A DNA stretch of 64,000 nucleotides from Raoultibacter timonensis (GTDB lineage: Bacteria; Actinomycetota; Coriobacteriia; Coriobacteriales; Eggerthellaceae), in assembly GCF_900240215.1 (NCBI RefSeq), contig NZ_LT964679.1, forward strand, positions 2,391,942 through 2,455,941, read 5' to 3'. Under the pieces are notes generated by a model that saw nothing but the letters and a program-made list of their open reading frames with translations, did no database searches and was not told the DNA's origin. Shown piece by piece: positions 8,827 to 17,385 of this stretch. Both the position numbers and the translations under genes were made by a program. Every line of letters begins with the position of its first letter. The first letter of the stretch is position 1.

Positions 8827-10098
8827 TCATCTATCGAACATCGAGACGAACTCGAACATGTCGGGTACGGGACCTGTGCCCCCGAAGCGATACGCCACTT
8901 CGACGGCCTCGGTTCCCGGAATCGCCTTAACGATCACGAACAACTGCTTGTCCTGCTTGATGAGCTCGTAGACCGCAAACAGCGACCCTTCGAGCGTTTC
9001 GGCGTATCCTTGCTGCGCCGCGCCGAGCGATTCAACGAACGAGGCGACGTCCGGACCGCTGCCTCCCTGACTCGCCAAGGCGAGCAGCCGCTCTTCCCCG
9101 TCGCTCCCGATCATGTCGGCCAGCGTTGCGATAGGCGCTTCAGCGGGAGGCTCGTCGACGACGGGCTCGGGTTCTCGTTCGGGAGGCTCGGTCGGCTCTT
9201 CAACCGGTTGGACGAGCGCAGGCGTATCGGCCACCGACTCCGCGGGCTCGCCGGATACGACGACGCCCGTCGCAATACCGGCGACGAGCAAGACCGACGC
9301 TCCACCGATGGCAAGCTTTGCCGCGACCCCCTGGCCTGCGGCAGCAGCGGCGCCGACGCCGGCTACCGAAGTAACGGCGCATACGGAACCCGCATACTCC
9401 ATAAGCCGCCGCTCCATATCAACCGTTACCAGGTGCGAGCAATCGAGTTCGTAGATGCGCGCGAGCGTCGGCATGGCCCCCGTCGGAAGCATGGCCGACG
9501 CCAGGACGGCACCGCCGTTGGCCTCCTCGATCTTCTTCCTGAGAGCCTGACGCGCTCGCTTGAGATCGTTCGTCACCTTGTTGGCGTTGACGCCGAGCGT
9601 AGCGGCGATCTCCTTGTAGGAGAACCCCTCGAAATAGAACAAGAGCAGCGCTTCTTGGTAGTTCTCGTTGAGCTCTTTGATGCGCTCGAGAACGAACGAC
9701 CGCTTTTCCGCATCTTCGGCATATTCGGCAGGCAAGAACTCCGTACGCGCTTCTTCGATCGACATGATCGCATCGTTTGCCCCGGGATCGCCGCCGATCA
9801 GTATCGTATCTCGCTCCATCGCGCCGTTTCTCCGATAGCACGTGTACTTGACGATGCTGTGGAGCCACGAATCGAACGCATCGAGATCCTTGAGCTTCCC
9901 GATCCCCCGATACGCCTTGAGCACGGCTTCCTGTGCGCAATCCTCCGCATCGTCGGCATTTCCGGCATAGTGCAGCGCCAGATACAGTATCTTGGAGCGG
10001 CACGAGCCGATGAGCGCTTCAAAGGCTTCGCTATCGCCTCGCCGCGCTCTGTCAACCAGCTTTCGCACGTCTGAACGACGTGCCTTCTTCTCACCCAT
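8827..10098 (-). CDS. ECF sigma factor with membrane-anchored extracytoplasmic C-terminal extension
   Basis: The first 195 residues (of 423) form an ECF-type RNA polymerase sigma factor. Region 2 contains NADDAEDCAQEAVLKAYRGI, and region 4 contains EGFSYKEIAATLGVNANKVT. A Gly/Ala-rich hydrophobic helix (about residues 255-280, GGASVLLVAGIATGVVVSG) follows, then a Pro/Glu-rich linker and a C-terminal domain of about 90 residues that would lie outside the membrane. I do not recognise that last domain. ECF factors are usually near 190 residues, so this one is probably tethered and may be released or gated by an envelope signal. The start at 10098 has AGGG seven bases upstream. Its stop overlaps an ATG of the giant surface gene (ATGA), suggesting that gene is its partner or target. 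Confidence 0.85.
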   Translation of the reverse strand: MGEKKARRSDVRKLVDRARRGDSEAFEALIGSCRSKILYLALHYAGNADDAEDCAQEAVLKAYRGIGKLKDLDAFDSWLHSIVKYTCYRRNGAMERDTILIGGDPGANDAIMSIEEARTEFLPAEYAEDAEKRSFVLERIKELNENYQEALLLFYFEGFSYKEIAATLGVNANKVTNDLKRARQALRKKIEEANGGAVLASAMLPTGAMPTLARIYELDCSHLVTVDMERRLMEYAGSVCAVTSVAGVGAAAAAGQGVAAKLAIGGASVLLVAGIATGVVVSGEPAESVADTPALVQPVEEPTEPPEREPEPVVDEPPAEAPIATLADMIGSDGEERLLALASQGGSGPDVASFVESLGAAQQGYAETLEGSLFAVYELIKQDKQLFVIVKAIPGTEAVEVAYRFGGTGPVPDMFEFVSMFDR

Positions 10099-10603
10099 AT
10101 GCATTCCCTAGTCCGTTCTATGCTCTCGAACGCGAGCGTGATTTGCGCGCGTTCTATAGGTATAGTTCCCGGGCTGTACAAACATCTGTCACTAAAATGG
10201 TAGAAAATCGCAAAATTTGTAATTCATTCCATAAACTCTGATAGATATACCGTAAATCCTAGTTATTACCTATTATTTTTAAAGGGATCATAGTAACTAC
10301 ATAATATATTACCTGTTAGCGGACCCGGGAAGCGGGCGCCGATCATCGGAATCGCCGCATGTCGAACGACTTGTCGGCCCTGCTTCATACCAAACCGCCC
10401 ACATGTTGCATAGGGTTAATAATTTAGGTACTAAAATAATTCTGAGAATGCCCATATCTGATTCACACGCTCATGGTAACTAAGCCGTAAAATAGTCAAG
10501 TTTCACAAAAATGAAAAACAACGCACAGAGGTTCTTCGGCACCGGGCGCGCAAGCGCTTTTTTTACGGCCGGAGCACCAAAGCACAGGCACAAAGGAGCG
10601 CAT
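10099..10603. other. Divergent AT-rich promoter region between sigma factor and MFS-CBS genes
   Basis: About 500 bp, with a distinctly AT-rich block at about 10195-10320 and 10410-10510. No gene is supported. A GGAACT element (10164-10169 on the minus strand), about 65 bp before the sigma start, resembles an ECF -35 box and could allow autoregulation, but no clear -10 is seen. A vegetative-type promoter for the MFS gene is listed separately. Confidence 0.5.
10406..10434 (+). promoter_or_regulatory. Candidate promoter and operator of the MFS-CBS gene
   Basis: TTGCAT (10406-10411), a 17-bp spacer and TACTAA (10429-10434) form a plausible sigma-70 promoter 170 bp before the gene. The -10 overlaps a small palindrome, TTTAG-GTA-CTAAA, which could bind a repressor. 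Confidence 0.45.
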
Positions 10604-12496
10604 ATGGGATTGAGCCGTAAACAGATCATGATGCTGGCCGTTTTGATGTTCGGAACGTTCGTCACCGTCCTCAACCAAACCGTCGTCACGCCGGCACTCC
10701 CCTCGGTCATGACCGAGATGAGCGTCGATGCCGCCACCGCCCAGTGGCTCACCACCGGCTTCACGCTCGTGAACGCCATCATGATTCCCATCACGGCCTA
10801 CCTGACCGACCGCTATTCCACGCGCAACCTGTTCGTGGTCGCGATGGGCATCTTCACGGCAGGCAGCCTGCTTGCCGGCTGGGGGCCGTCGTTTCCCGTG
10901 CTGCTCGCCGGCCGTTTGCTGCAGGCGGCGGGCGCAGGCATCCTCATGCCGATGGTTATGACCGTGCTCATGCTCACCTTCCCCGTCGACAAGCGCGGTA
11001 GCGCGATGGGCCTGTTCGGCGTGGTCATCGCGTTCGCGCCCGCAATCGGCCCGACCGTCGCCGGTCTCATCATCGACAATGCGAGCTGGCACGACATGTT
11101 CTTCATCATCGCCGGACTCTCGGCGCTCGTTATCGCGTGCTCGCTGTTCGTGCTCGAGCGCACCTCCGCACCCGATAAGCAGACTTCGCTCGACAAGCCC
11201 TCGGTCGTATCTTCGTCCCTCGGTTTCGGCTGCCTGCTGTACGGGTTCAGCGTGATCGGATCGTACGGGATCAGCGTGCAGGCCGCCATCGCAACCGTCG
11301 TTGGCATCGTAGCGCTCGTGTACTTCTTCCGCCGTCAGCTCAAAATGGAAAACCCCATGCTGCAGGTGCGCGTGCTTTTGAATCGGAAGTTCCTCATCGG
11401 CACCATCATCGGCATGCTCGTACAGGCATCGCTTCTAGCTGCAGGCATCCTGCTGCCCATCTACCTGCAATCGCTGATGGGTTACTCGGCGACGGTTTCC
11501 GGCCTCGTCATCCTCCCCGGCGCCATCGTCATGGGTGCCATGGGGCCGATAGCCGGGCGCCTGTTCGATAAGCATGGGCCGCGCGTTTTGAGCCTGGTCG
11601 GCCTCTCGATGCTCACGATCACCACATTCGCCATGGCGTTTCTTGGAGACGGAACCGGCATCGCCTACCTGACCATCCTCTACACCGTCCGCCTGTTCTC
11701 GCTCTCGCTTGTGAACATGCCCATCACCACCTGGGCCATGAACGCACTCGACAACACGCTCATCAATCACGGCACCTCGGTGAACAACACCTTCAGGCAG
11801 GTTGCCGGCTCGCTCGGTACCGCCGTGCTCGTCTCGATCATGACCATCGCCACCAACGCAGGCAGCAGCTCGATGGATTACGTGCATGCGAACATCTTCG
11901 GCATCAACATGGCGTTCGCCGCTGCCGGCATCCTGTGCGTAGTCGGTCTCGGACTCACGATCGCGTTCGTGAAGGACAAGCCCGGCGAGACGGCGAAGAC
12001 CGATGTCGACAACGCACGCCGCAGCGTGCTCGAAAGCATCATGAAGCGCGACGTGTACGTGCTCGACGCCGATGCGACGGTCATCGACGCCATGAAGCTG
12101 CTTGTCGACAAGCACATCAGCGCCGCCCCCCTCGTCGACAACGCCGGCAACGCCGTCGGCTTCGTATCGGACGGCGACATCATGCGCCACCTCTCGAAAC
12201 GCAGCCAGATGTACGTGGATCCCGTCGTCATGATCATGCAGATGGGGCGCGACAGCACCGATTTCGACGATAAGCTGCGCGACCTCATGCAGATGCAGGC
12301 GAAAGACATCGGCGCAAAGGGCATCATCGGCGTCGACATCCACGCCGACCTGCCCGAAGTGTGCCGCGTGCTCGGAGAAAACCACCTCAAGAAAGTGCCC
12401 GTCCTCGACGACGGCCATATCGTCGGCGTCATCAACCGATCGGACGTCACGCAGTACTCGATGAAATCGTACCTCGAAAGCGAGCAACCCGCGTAA
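10604..12496 (+). CDS. MFS (DHA2/EmrB-like) transporter fused to a C-terminal CBS-domain pair
   Basis: 630 residues; ATG at 10604 with AAAGGAG six bases upstream. Residues 1-460 are a 14-helix-type major facilitator of the DHA2 drug:proton antiporter family (TVLNQTVVTPALPSVMTEM in helix 1, YLTDRYSTRNLF in the 2-3 loop, GAGILMPMVMTVLMLTFP). Residues about 475-625 hold two CBS motifs (VLDADATVIDAMKLLVDKHI with AAPLVDNAGNAVGFVSDGDI, and LKKVPVLDDGHIVGVINRSD). CBS pairs usually bind adenine nucleotides and gate the attached protein, so transport may respond to ATP/AMP or a related ligand; that is inference. DHA2 proteins normally end after the last helix. The substrate is unknown. Confidence 0.88.
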   Translation: MGLSRKQIMMLAVLMFGTFVTVLNQTVVTPALPSVMTEMSVDAATAQWLTTGFTLVNAIMIPITAYLTDRYSTRNLFVVAMGIFTAGSLLAGWGPSFPVLLAGRLLQAAGAGILMPMVMTVLMLTFPVDKRGSAMGLFGVVIAFAPAIGPTVAGLIIDNASWHDMFFIIAGLSALVIACSLFVLERTSAPDKQTSLDKPSVVSSSLGFGCLLYGFSVIGSYGISVQAAIATVVGIVALVYFFRRQLKMENPMLQVRVLLNRKFLIGTIIGMLVQASLLAAGILLPIYLQSLMGYSATVSGLVILPGAIVMGAMGPIAGRLFDKHGPRVLSLVGLSMLTITTFAMAFLGDGTGIAYLTILYTVRLFSLSLVNMPITTWAMNALDNTLINHGTSVNNTFRQVAGSLGTAVLVSIMTIATNAGSSSMDYVHANIFGINMAFAAAGILCVVGLGLTIAFVKDKPGETAKTDVDNARRSVLESIMKRDVYVLDADATVIDAMKLLVDKHISAAPLVDNAGNAVGFVSDGDIMRHLSKRSQMYVDPVVMIMQMGRDSTDFDDKLRDLMQMQAKDIGAKGIIGVDIHADLPEVCRVLGENHLKKVPVLDDGHIVGVINRSDVTQYSMKSYLESEQPA

Positions 12497-12522
12497 AGCT
12501 ATATCGCCGAAGCGCTTCGGCG

Positions 12523-12560
12523 AAAAATCGAGCACTGCCGCACGAACGGCAGTGCTCGAT
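12523..12560 (-). terminator. Hairpin terminator reading on the minus strand
   Basis: Perfect 14-bp stem (12527-12540 with 12547-12560), loop CACGAA. The plus strand has AAAAA before the stem, so on the minus strand the stem is followed by T5. It would stop transcripts coming from the small gene at 12841-13023. Confidence 0.6.
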
Positions 12561-12631
12561 AGCGCACAGCGGCACGCAACCCAAACGATGGCGGCCAACC
12601 ATAGTGCAATTCTCCAAAATGAGGCCCAATC

Positions 12632-12772
12632 TGGCAGAGATTTTCGATCGTGACCCCAAAAACTGCAATTTGCGCGCTTTCTGAGTTGATAGTTTTATGC
12701 ATCTGCACGAGAGGCGCAGGTCAAGAACGTCGCTTCTTACCTTCAGGGGGTCAGAATCGTAAATCTCTGCCA
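12632..12772. repeat. Imperfect 26-bp inverted repeat pair, possible miniature element
   Basis: TGGCAGAGATTTTCGATCGT plus GACCCC (12632-12657) matches the reverse complement of 12747-12772 at 23 of 26 bases. The 89 bp between the arms have no gene. No target duplication was noticed. Confidence 0.5.
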
Positions 12773-12840
12773 AAGTTGTACGGTTTTACCGAAAACCCTA
12801 CCAGCAGCGCACATCTATGACAGCTTATGCGGGACTCCGC

Positions 12841-13023
12841 CTATTTCTCCGCCCGTTCGGGATGCCCGTGATCCTTTTGCCACGAATCCCATTGACGGTA
12901 GCAAACAGCAGCGCGCTGCTTTTGGTCGGGCCACTTCTCGCGATCTTCGGTTGTAACCTCTTCCATGCAACGTGATACGAACGTTTCCTTCTTCTCGTTC
13001 GCCCTCGGTTCCGGTAACGGCAT
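12841..13023 (-). CDS. 60-residue protein related to a short phage-associated motif
   Basis: A small protein with AGGAGG eight bases before its ATG. Its sequence follows a pattern I know from short phage proteins and from the ends of some prohead proteases: a PLPxPR start, then ETFVSRCM, then WPDQKQRAAVCYRQW. The Cys-Met and PDxxQRxAVC positions are the conserved ones. Here it stands alone with no capsid, portal or terminase gene nearby, so it is probably a domesticated or leftover copy. The function of this motif is not known to me. The C-terminal third is charged and probably flexible. Confidence 0.7.
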   Translation of the reverse strand: MPLPEPRANEKKETFVSRCMEEVTTEDREKWPDQKQRAAVCYRQWDSWQKDHGHPERAEK

Positions 13024-13275
13024 GATACGCGCCTCCTATGTTCGCCTTCAGCCCGCTTCGGGCATTCATCGAGCATACCCGCGCGATATGGCGAGCGGGT
13101 TACGAGACGGGAAAACCTCTGATGCAGTTTGGCGACCAGCACCCAGCGCAAAGGATTTGCAGCAGCAACCTACCGCACCCGAATGCATCCGAACCAAAAC
13201 GACGCGTCAGCTCAAGCCGCACATCCCGGCCCCGAACAGCGACACCCTGCCCCCGCCCTGTCCCGATCCCCGCCT

Positions 13276-13887
13276 CTACCCCTTGGCCCAAAACGCCTTC
13301 CCCAGCGGAAGGAATTCTTCTCCAAAATGGCGATTGAGCACGTTAGCGCCTGCTCCATAAAAACTCAGAAGCGAGATGACCAACTCGCTTACCGCTGCAA
13401 GCATGTGCGTTACCTCGGTAGCGATGCCAAACGAGCTCAACGCAAGGCCGATGAACAGGAAATCGATGGCAAGGAATATCAAGAAAAGCACCTTGGTCGT
13501 GCGCAATGCACCGATCGTCATGAAGGCGGTGAGAATCAGATACGCCAGAAACGCAACGCCGGTCTGCTTCGGATCGAATGCCAGAGCAGCCTGCTCGCCG
13601 AATATGCCGCTCGTAACCGCCCAGGAAAACGCCATTGCGCACCAGAAGAACCCGTAGGCGATAAACGCCGTACCGCCGAATACGTTGTTCTTCTTGAAAT
13701 CGAAAACGCCCGCAATGAGCTGCATGCAGCCGCCCAGAAAGATCGCCCAGCTCATCACCCCAGTCACGCCTTCGGTGATGCCGAACTTCTGCGTGCATGC
13801 CACCAGCGTGATCACCGCAAGCCCGAACAGACCCAACGCGCTCGGATCGGCCAGTCGATCCACGGATTGCGCTTTTTCCTCACCCAT
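13276..13887 (-). CDS. Acetate/succinate uptake transporter (GPR1/FUN34/YaaH family)
   Basis: 203 residues, six predicted membrane helices. The family signature near the N-terminus, ADPSALGLFGLAV, corresponds to the NPxPLGL motif, and helix 3 contains the FWCAMAFSW stretch typical of YaaH/SatP proteins. Known members are proton-coupled or channel-like carriers of acetate and succinate. ATG at 13887 is preferred over 13905 because AGGGGG lies upstream only of the former. It has no operon partner: the gene before it on the same strand lies more than 4 kb away and the next one is the small orphan. Confidence 0.88.
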   Translation of the reverse strand: MGEEKAQSVDRLADPSALGLFGLAVITLVACTQKFGITEGVTGVMSWAIFLGGCMQLIAGVFDFKKNNVFGGTAFIAYGFFWCAMAFSWAVTSGIFGEQAALAFDPKQTGVAFLAYLILTAFMTIGALRTTKVLFLIFLAIDFLFIGLALSSFGIATEVTHMLAAVSELVISLLSFYGAGANVLNRHFGEEFLPLGKAFWAKG

Positions 13888-14050
13888 CGCAATACCCCCT
13901 GTCATAATTCATAGTGAACTTCTCGAAAAAGTTTCCGCAATGATACTGGCTTTTCCTCAAAAAAGTATGACAATACCTGTTTTGTCAACGAACGTGCCGG
14001 ATTGTCGGTAACGGCCCCGAAGCGAAACCGCCATTCGAACGGAGTCGCCC

Positions 14051-14182
14051 ATGTCCGCCAACCGCCTCCGTGCGACGTTTTTTCCAAGAAAAAACGCAAG
14101 GGCAATTATCTGAACTGGGAAAATATAAAATTTACCATGGAAAAACCGTCCAAAACGTCGCACGGAGGCGGTTGGCGGACAT
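14051..14182. repeat. Perfect 31-bp inverted repeat
   Basis: The arm at 14051-14081, beginning ATGTCCGCCAACCGCC, is the exact reverse complement of 14152-14182. The 70 bp between the arms are AT-rich with no gene. Confidence 0.85.
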
Positions 14183-14267
14183 CGCGGGACGGGGGGAGTG
14201 CCTTCTGCCCGAATGGCGGCGGTTGGCGGACATCGCGGGACGGGGGAATGCCTCCCGCCCGAATGGC
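14167..14267. repeat. Two tandem copies of a 50-51 bp unit
   Basis: Copies at 14167-14217 and 14218-14267 both begin GGCGGTTGGCGGACATCGCG and end CCCGAATGGC, with a few differences. The first 16 bases are also the inner part of the 31-bp inverted repeat, so a single motif occurs three times here in two orientations. Confidence 0.8.
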
Positions 14268-14451
14268 GGCGAACCCGCATGCCGAAGGTGCATGCTTCCT
14301 TGTCCATTGTGTGAACAATATAGGTAATGCCTTTCTAATCTGATATCTTCTTATAAAAGCTTTTACTAGAAGCATTATGAACCGAATCGACCGAGCGGAA
14401 CGTTTGCATGACCAAAGCTCGGGCTGAGACTGCCGAATCGAGGATCTGAAA

Positions 14452-14958
14452 ATGAACGGCCCCCATGCTGCAGAATCGATCGAATCGCGCTACGCCGATC
14501 TCGTTCCCGAATGGCTCGACGCGCTCAAGTTGATGGCTGCGCAAAGCGAAGCGTTCGACTCGCTGAACCACGGCGAAGGCCCCGCCCTGCTTTTGCTGCT
14601 CAAGGCCGATGCCGGGCTTTCCGCAGGTGCCATGAGCGAGACGATGGGCATCACAACGGGACGGATGGCGAACATCCTGCGCAGGCTCGAGGAGAAGAAG
14701 CTCGTCGATCGCACCGTCGTGCCCTCGAATCGCCGAAAGGCGAGCATCACGTTGACCGACGAGGGTCGCGCATACGCTCGCGGTCTGCACGACCATATCA
14801 GACGACGGGCGATCTCGGTGCTCGACGTGCTCGGCCGCGACGATGCGGAAACGCTGATTCGCATACTGCGAAAACTCGCCGACAACGTCGGCTCCGAACG
14901 CACCCCCGCCCTCGCCGAAGCCGACGACGCCGAGCACCCCGGCATCCGCAAGCCCTAG
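14452..14958 (+). CDS. MarR-family transcriptional regulator
   Basis: 168 residues. The helix-turn-helix LSAGAMSETMGITTGRMANI is followed by RRLEEKKLVDR and the wing NRRKASITLTDEG, a textbook MarR arrangement. The C-terminal 25 residues are acidic and probably disordered. AGGATC lies six bases before the ATG. It is followed after 27 bp by the antiporter gene, so the two are very likely cotranscribed and the regulator probably controls the antiporter. Confidence 0.9.
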   Translation: MNGPHAAESIESRYADLVPEWLDALKLMAAQSEAFDSLNHGEGPALLLLLKADAGLSAGAMSETMGITTGRMANILRRLEEKKLVDRTVVPSNRRKASITLTDEGRAYARGLHDHIRRRAISVLDVLGRDDAETLIRILRKLADNVGSERTPALAEADDAEHPGIRKP

Positions 14959-14985
14959 CCGAAGAACCCGCACGAAAGGATCCGC

Positions 14986-17385
14986 ATGGAGCACATCCCG
15001 CAACTCGTCACCGATCTCGCCCTGCTGCTGGCGGTGGCCGCCGTAGTCACCATCGTCTGCAAGAAGCTCAAGCAGCCCCTCGTGCTCGGCTACGTCATCG
15101 CCGGCTTCCTCATCAGCCCGGCCATCGGCTGGATACCCAACATCTCCGACACCGAGAACATCTCCACCTGGTCGGAGATCGGCGTCATCTTCCTCATGTT
15201 CGGCCTCGGCCTCGAGTTCAGCATCGTGAAGCTTTCGACCGTTGGAAAACCCGCCATCATCACGGCGCTTGTCGAGATGGCGCTCATGATTGCTGCAGGC
15301 ATGGCGTGCGGCACGCTGCTCGGATGGTCGTTCTATACGAGCCTGTTCCTCGGCGGCATGCTCGCCATCTCGTCCACCACCATCATCGTGAAAGCGTTCG
15401 ACGAGCTGGGACTCAAGGGGAAGAAGTTCACCGAGCTCGTATTCGGGGCGCTCGTCATCGAGGACATCGTGGGCATCTTCCTCATGGTGTTCCTCTCCAC
15501 CATCGCCGTAGGATCTGCGGTCGATGGCGGCGAAGTTGCGCTTAAAATCAGCCAGATGGCCCTTTATCTGGTTATCTGGTTCGTTCTGAGCATCATCATC
15601 GTGCCCACCGTGCTCAAGAAGGTCGCGAACGCGCTCAACGACGAGATCATGCTCATCGTGTCGATTGCGCTGTGCCTCGGCATGGTCGTGCTCGCCAACG
15701 CCATCGGTTTTTCGGCGGCGCTCGGCGCCTTCCTTGCGGGATCGATCCTCGCAGGCACCGTGCAGGCCCCTCGTATCGAGGAGCTGTTCAAGCCGATCAA
15801 AGATCTGTTCGGTGCCGTGTTCTTCGTGTCGGTCGGCATGCTCGTATCGCCTTCCATGATCATGCAGAACATCGGCCCCATCATCGCCATCACGCTTGTC
15901 ACGCTCATCGGCAAACCCATCTTCAGCGGCCTGGGCGCCCTGCTCTCGGGCCAATCGCTCAAAACATCGCTCAAAACCGGCATGAGCCTCTCGCAGATCG
16001 GCGAGTTCTCGTTCATCATCGCCGCGCTCGGCGTATCGCTCGGCGTGACGGCCGACTTCCTCTACCCCGTCATCGTCGCGGTATCGGTCGTCACCACGCT
16101 CACGACGCCGTTCTACATCAAGAACTCCGAGCGCGCGTACCGCTTGCTCGTCAGGATACTGCCGCAATCGCTGCTCGATCGCCTCGCGAAGCGCGAGGAG
16201 AAGGCCGACGAGGACAAAGACGGCAACGTATGGATCGACTATCTCAAGCGATGGGGCATGAAGGTCGGCCTGGTCGTCATCGCGGCAGTCGCCTCCGCCG
16301 AGCTGCTCAACGCCGTGAAACCGATGCTTTCGGGGTTTGTGCCGGAGCCGGCGCTCAGCATCGGATTGTCGACCGCCGGCATCCTTATCACGGGGCTCTT
16401 CATGTCGAATCTGTTCTACAGCGGAAGAAAGGGCGAGTTCTGGATACTCTGGGTCGAGAACAGAAAGAACCACGTGCCGCTGCTCGCCTTGGCCGCAATC
16501 GGGCTCGCCGTCTCGTGCGCCATGGTAATGTACCTCGTGTTCGTGCTCGGAGGAGCGCGCACGCTTTGGTTCCTCGCGCTCGCCTTCGCCCTCACGTTCG
16601 CGCTTGCGCGGTCGAAGAGGATCCATTCGGGCTTCCTCAAGCTCGAAACGAGCTTCATCGGCAATCTCAACGAGAGCATCCTCGCCGAGCGGCAGGCCGA
16701 ACTCGATGACGAGGAACGCGCCTTCTGGGTGGAGCGGCAGCTCTACGTGGTCGAAGTCGAGACGACGCGGACCTTCACGCGCAACGGCACCGAAAACTCA
16801 GCCGACTACCTGTTCGGAATCGCCTACAACCTCGATCTCATCGCCATCGAGCGCAACGGCACCATGATCGGCTCGAAGCTGCTGCCCACGCTCACCAAGG
16901 AAGATCTGCGCCGCCGCATCAGCGATCCGCACGACGAGCTCGGCATTCGCAAGGGCGATTTGCTCACCTTCCTCGGAACCGAGGACGAAGTCGATGCCTA
17001 CCTGCAGAAGCTCTTCAAGGAAGACCTGATCGAGGAGGACGAGGCCGCGAGCATCACCCTCGACGAATACCTCGCCGGCGAAGACTCGAAGGTGGACGCA
17101 TCCTGCTTCTCGTTCACCGTCGGTCCTGCCGCCGAGTTCAGGGGGCGCTCTATTGCTTCGGTCGACCTGCGGGGTTCCTACGGTTCGCTCGTCGTCGCCA
17201 TCGAGCACAACGCGCTCATCAAGATAAAGCCGAGCCGCAACACGCGCTTCTCGGCAGGTGACCGCGTATGGGTGCTCGCCGACGATGCGCTTTCGCGACC
17301 GCTCGTCGAGAAGATCGACGAGATCGAGGCGGATGCTACCCTTCGAGAAACTTTGTCCGCAGCGCTTCCGCTTTCTCGGGCGTAA
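14986..17385 (+). CDS. CPA2-family monovalent cation:proton antiporter (KefB-like) with C-terminal RCK_C/TrkA-C domain
   Basis: 799 residues. The first 390 are a Na+/H+ exchanger-type membrane domain: VLGYVIAGFLISP, IGVIFLMFGLGLEFSI, and VIEDIVGIFLMVF, where the Glu-Asp pair is the family's ion-binding site. A hydrophilic loop is followed by further membrane helices (about 415-535), so the topology is longer than KefB. Two cytoplasmic segments end the protein; the last, GRSIASVDLRGSYGSLVVAI with FSAGDRVWVLAD, matches a TrkA-C (RCK_C) ligand-binding domain. It probably exports K+ or Na+ in exchange for protons. AAAGGA precedes the start. The 3' end overlaps the convergent phosphatase gene by 50 bp. 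Confidence 0.88.
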   Translation: MEHIPQLVTDLALLLAVAAVVTIVCKKLKQPLVLGYVIAGFLISPAIGWIPNISDTENISTWSEIGVIFLMFGLGLEFSIVKLSTVGKPAIITALVEMALMIAAGMACGTLLGWSFYTSLFLGGMLAISSTTIIVKAFDELGLKGKKFTELVFGALVIEDIVGIFLMVFLSTIAVGSAVDGGEVALKISQMALYLVIWFVLSIIIVPTVLKKVANALNDEIMLIVSIALCLGMVVLANAIGFSAALGAFLAGSILAGTVQAPRIEELFKPIKDLFGAVFFVSVGMLVSPSMIMQNIGPIIAITLVTLIGKPIFSGLGALLSGQSLKTSLKTGMSLSQIGEFSFIIAALGVSLGVTADFLYPVIVAVSVVTTLTTPFYIKNSERAYRLLVRILPQSLLDRLAKREEKADEDKDGNVWIDYLKRWGMKVGLVVIAAVASAELLNAVKPMLSGFVPEPALSIGLSTAGILITGLFMSNLFYSGRKGEFWILWVENRKNHVPLLALAAIGLAVSCAMVMYLVFVLGGARTLWFLALAFALTFALARSKRIHSGFLKLETSFIGNLNESILAERQAELDDEERAFWVERQLYVVEVETTRTFTRNGTENSADYLFGIAYNLDLIAIERNGTMIGSKLLPTLTKEDLRRRISDPHDELGIRKGDLLTFLGTEDEVDAYLQKLFKEDLIEEDEAASITLDEYLAGEDSKVDASCFSFTVGPAAEFRGRSIASVDLRGSYGSLVVAIEHNALIKIKPSRNTRFSAGDRVWVLADDALSRPLVEKIDEIEADATLRETLSAALPLSRA

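Larger units (their letters stand above)
12497..12840. other. Non-coding region with palindromes and a diverged inverted repeat pair
   Basis: Contains a 20-bp perfect palindrome right after the MFS stop (12504-12523), a strong hairpin (12527-12560) and an imperfect 26-bp inverted repeat (12632-12657 and 12747-12772). Short open frames on both strands overlap these structures and look like chance. Confidence 0.6.
13888..14451. other. Non-coding region with inverted and tandem repeats
   Basis: About 560 bp between the acetate transporter and the MarR gene. It carries a perfect 31-bp inverted repeat (14051-14081 and 14152-14182) and two tandem copies of a 50-51 bp unit (14167-14267), listed separately. 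An AT-rich stretch at about 14310-14400 probably holds the MarR promoter. Confidence 0.6.

Noticed and set aside
12497-12526. 20-bp palindrome after the MFS-CBS stop as its terminator
   Set aside because: It is followed by A rather than T on the plus strand and has no loop bases; termination in that direction is not supported.
14335-16626. Open frame of about 760 codons antisense to the MarR/antiporter genes
   Set aside because: Translation is dominated by Arg, Glu and His with no domain; the plus-strand genes have clear motifs and ribosome sites.
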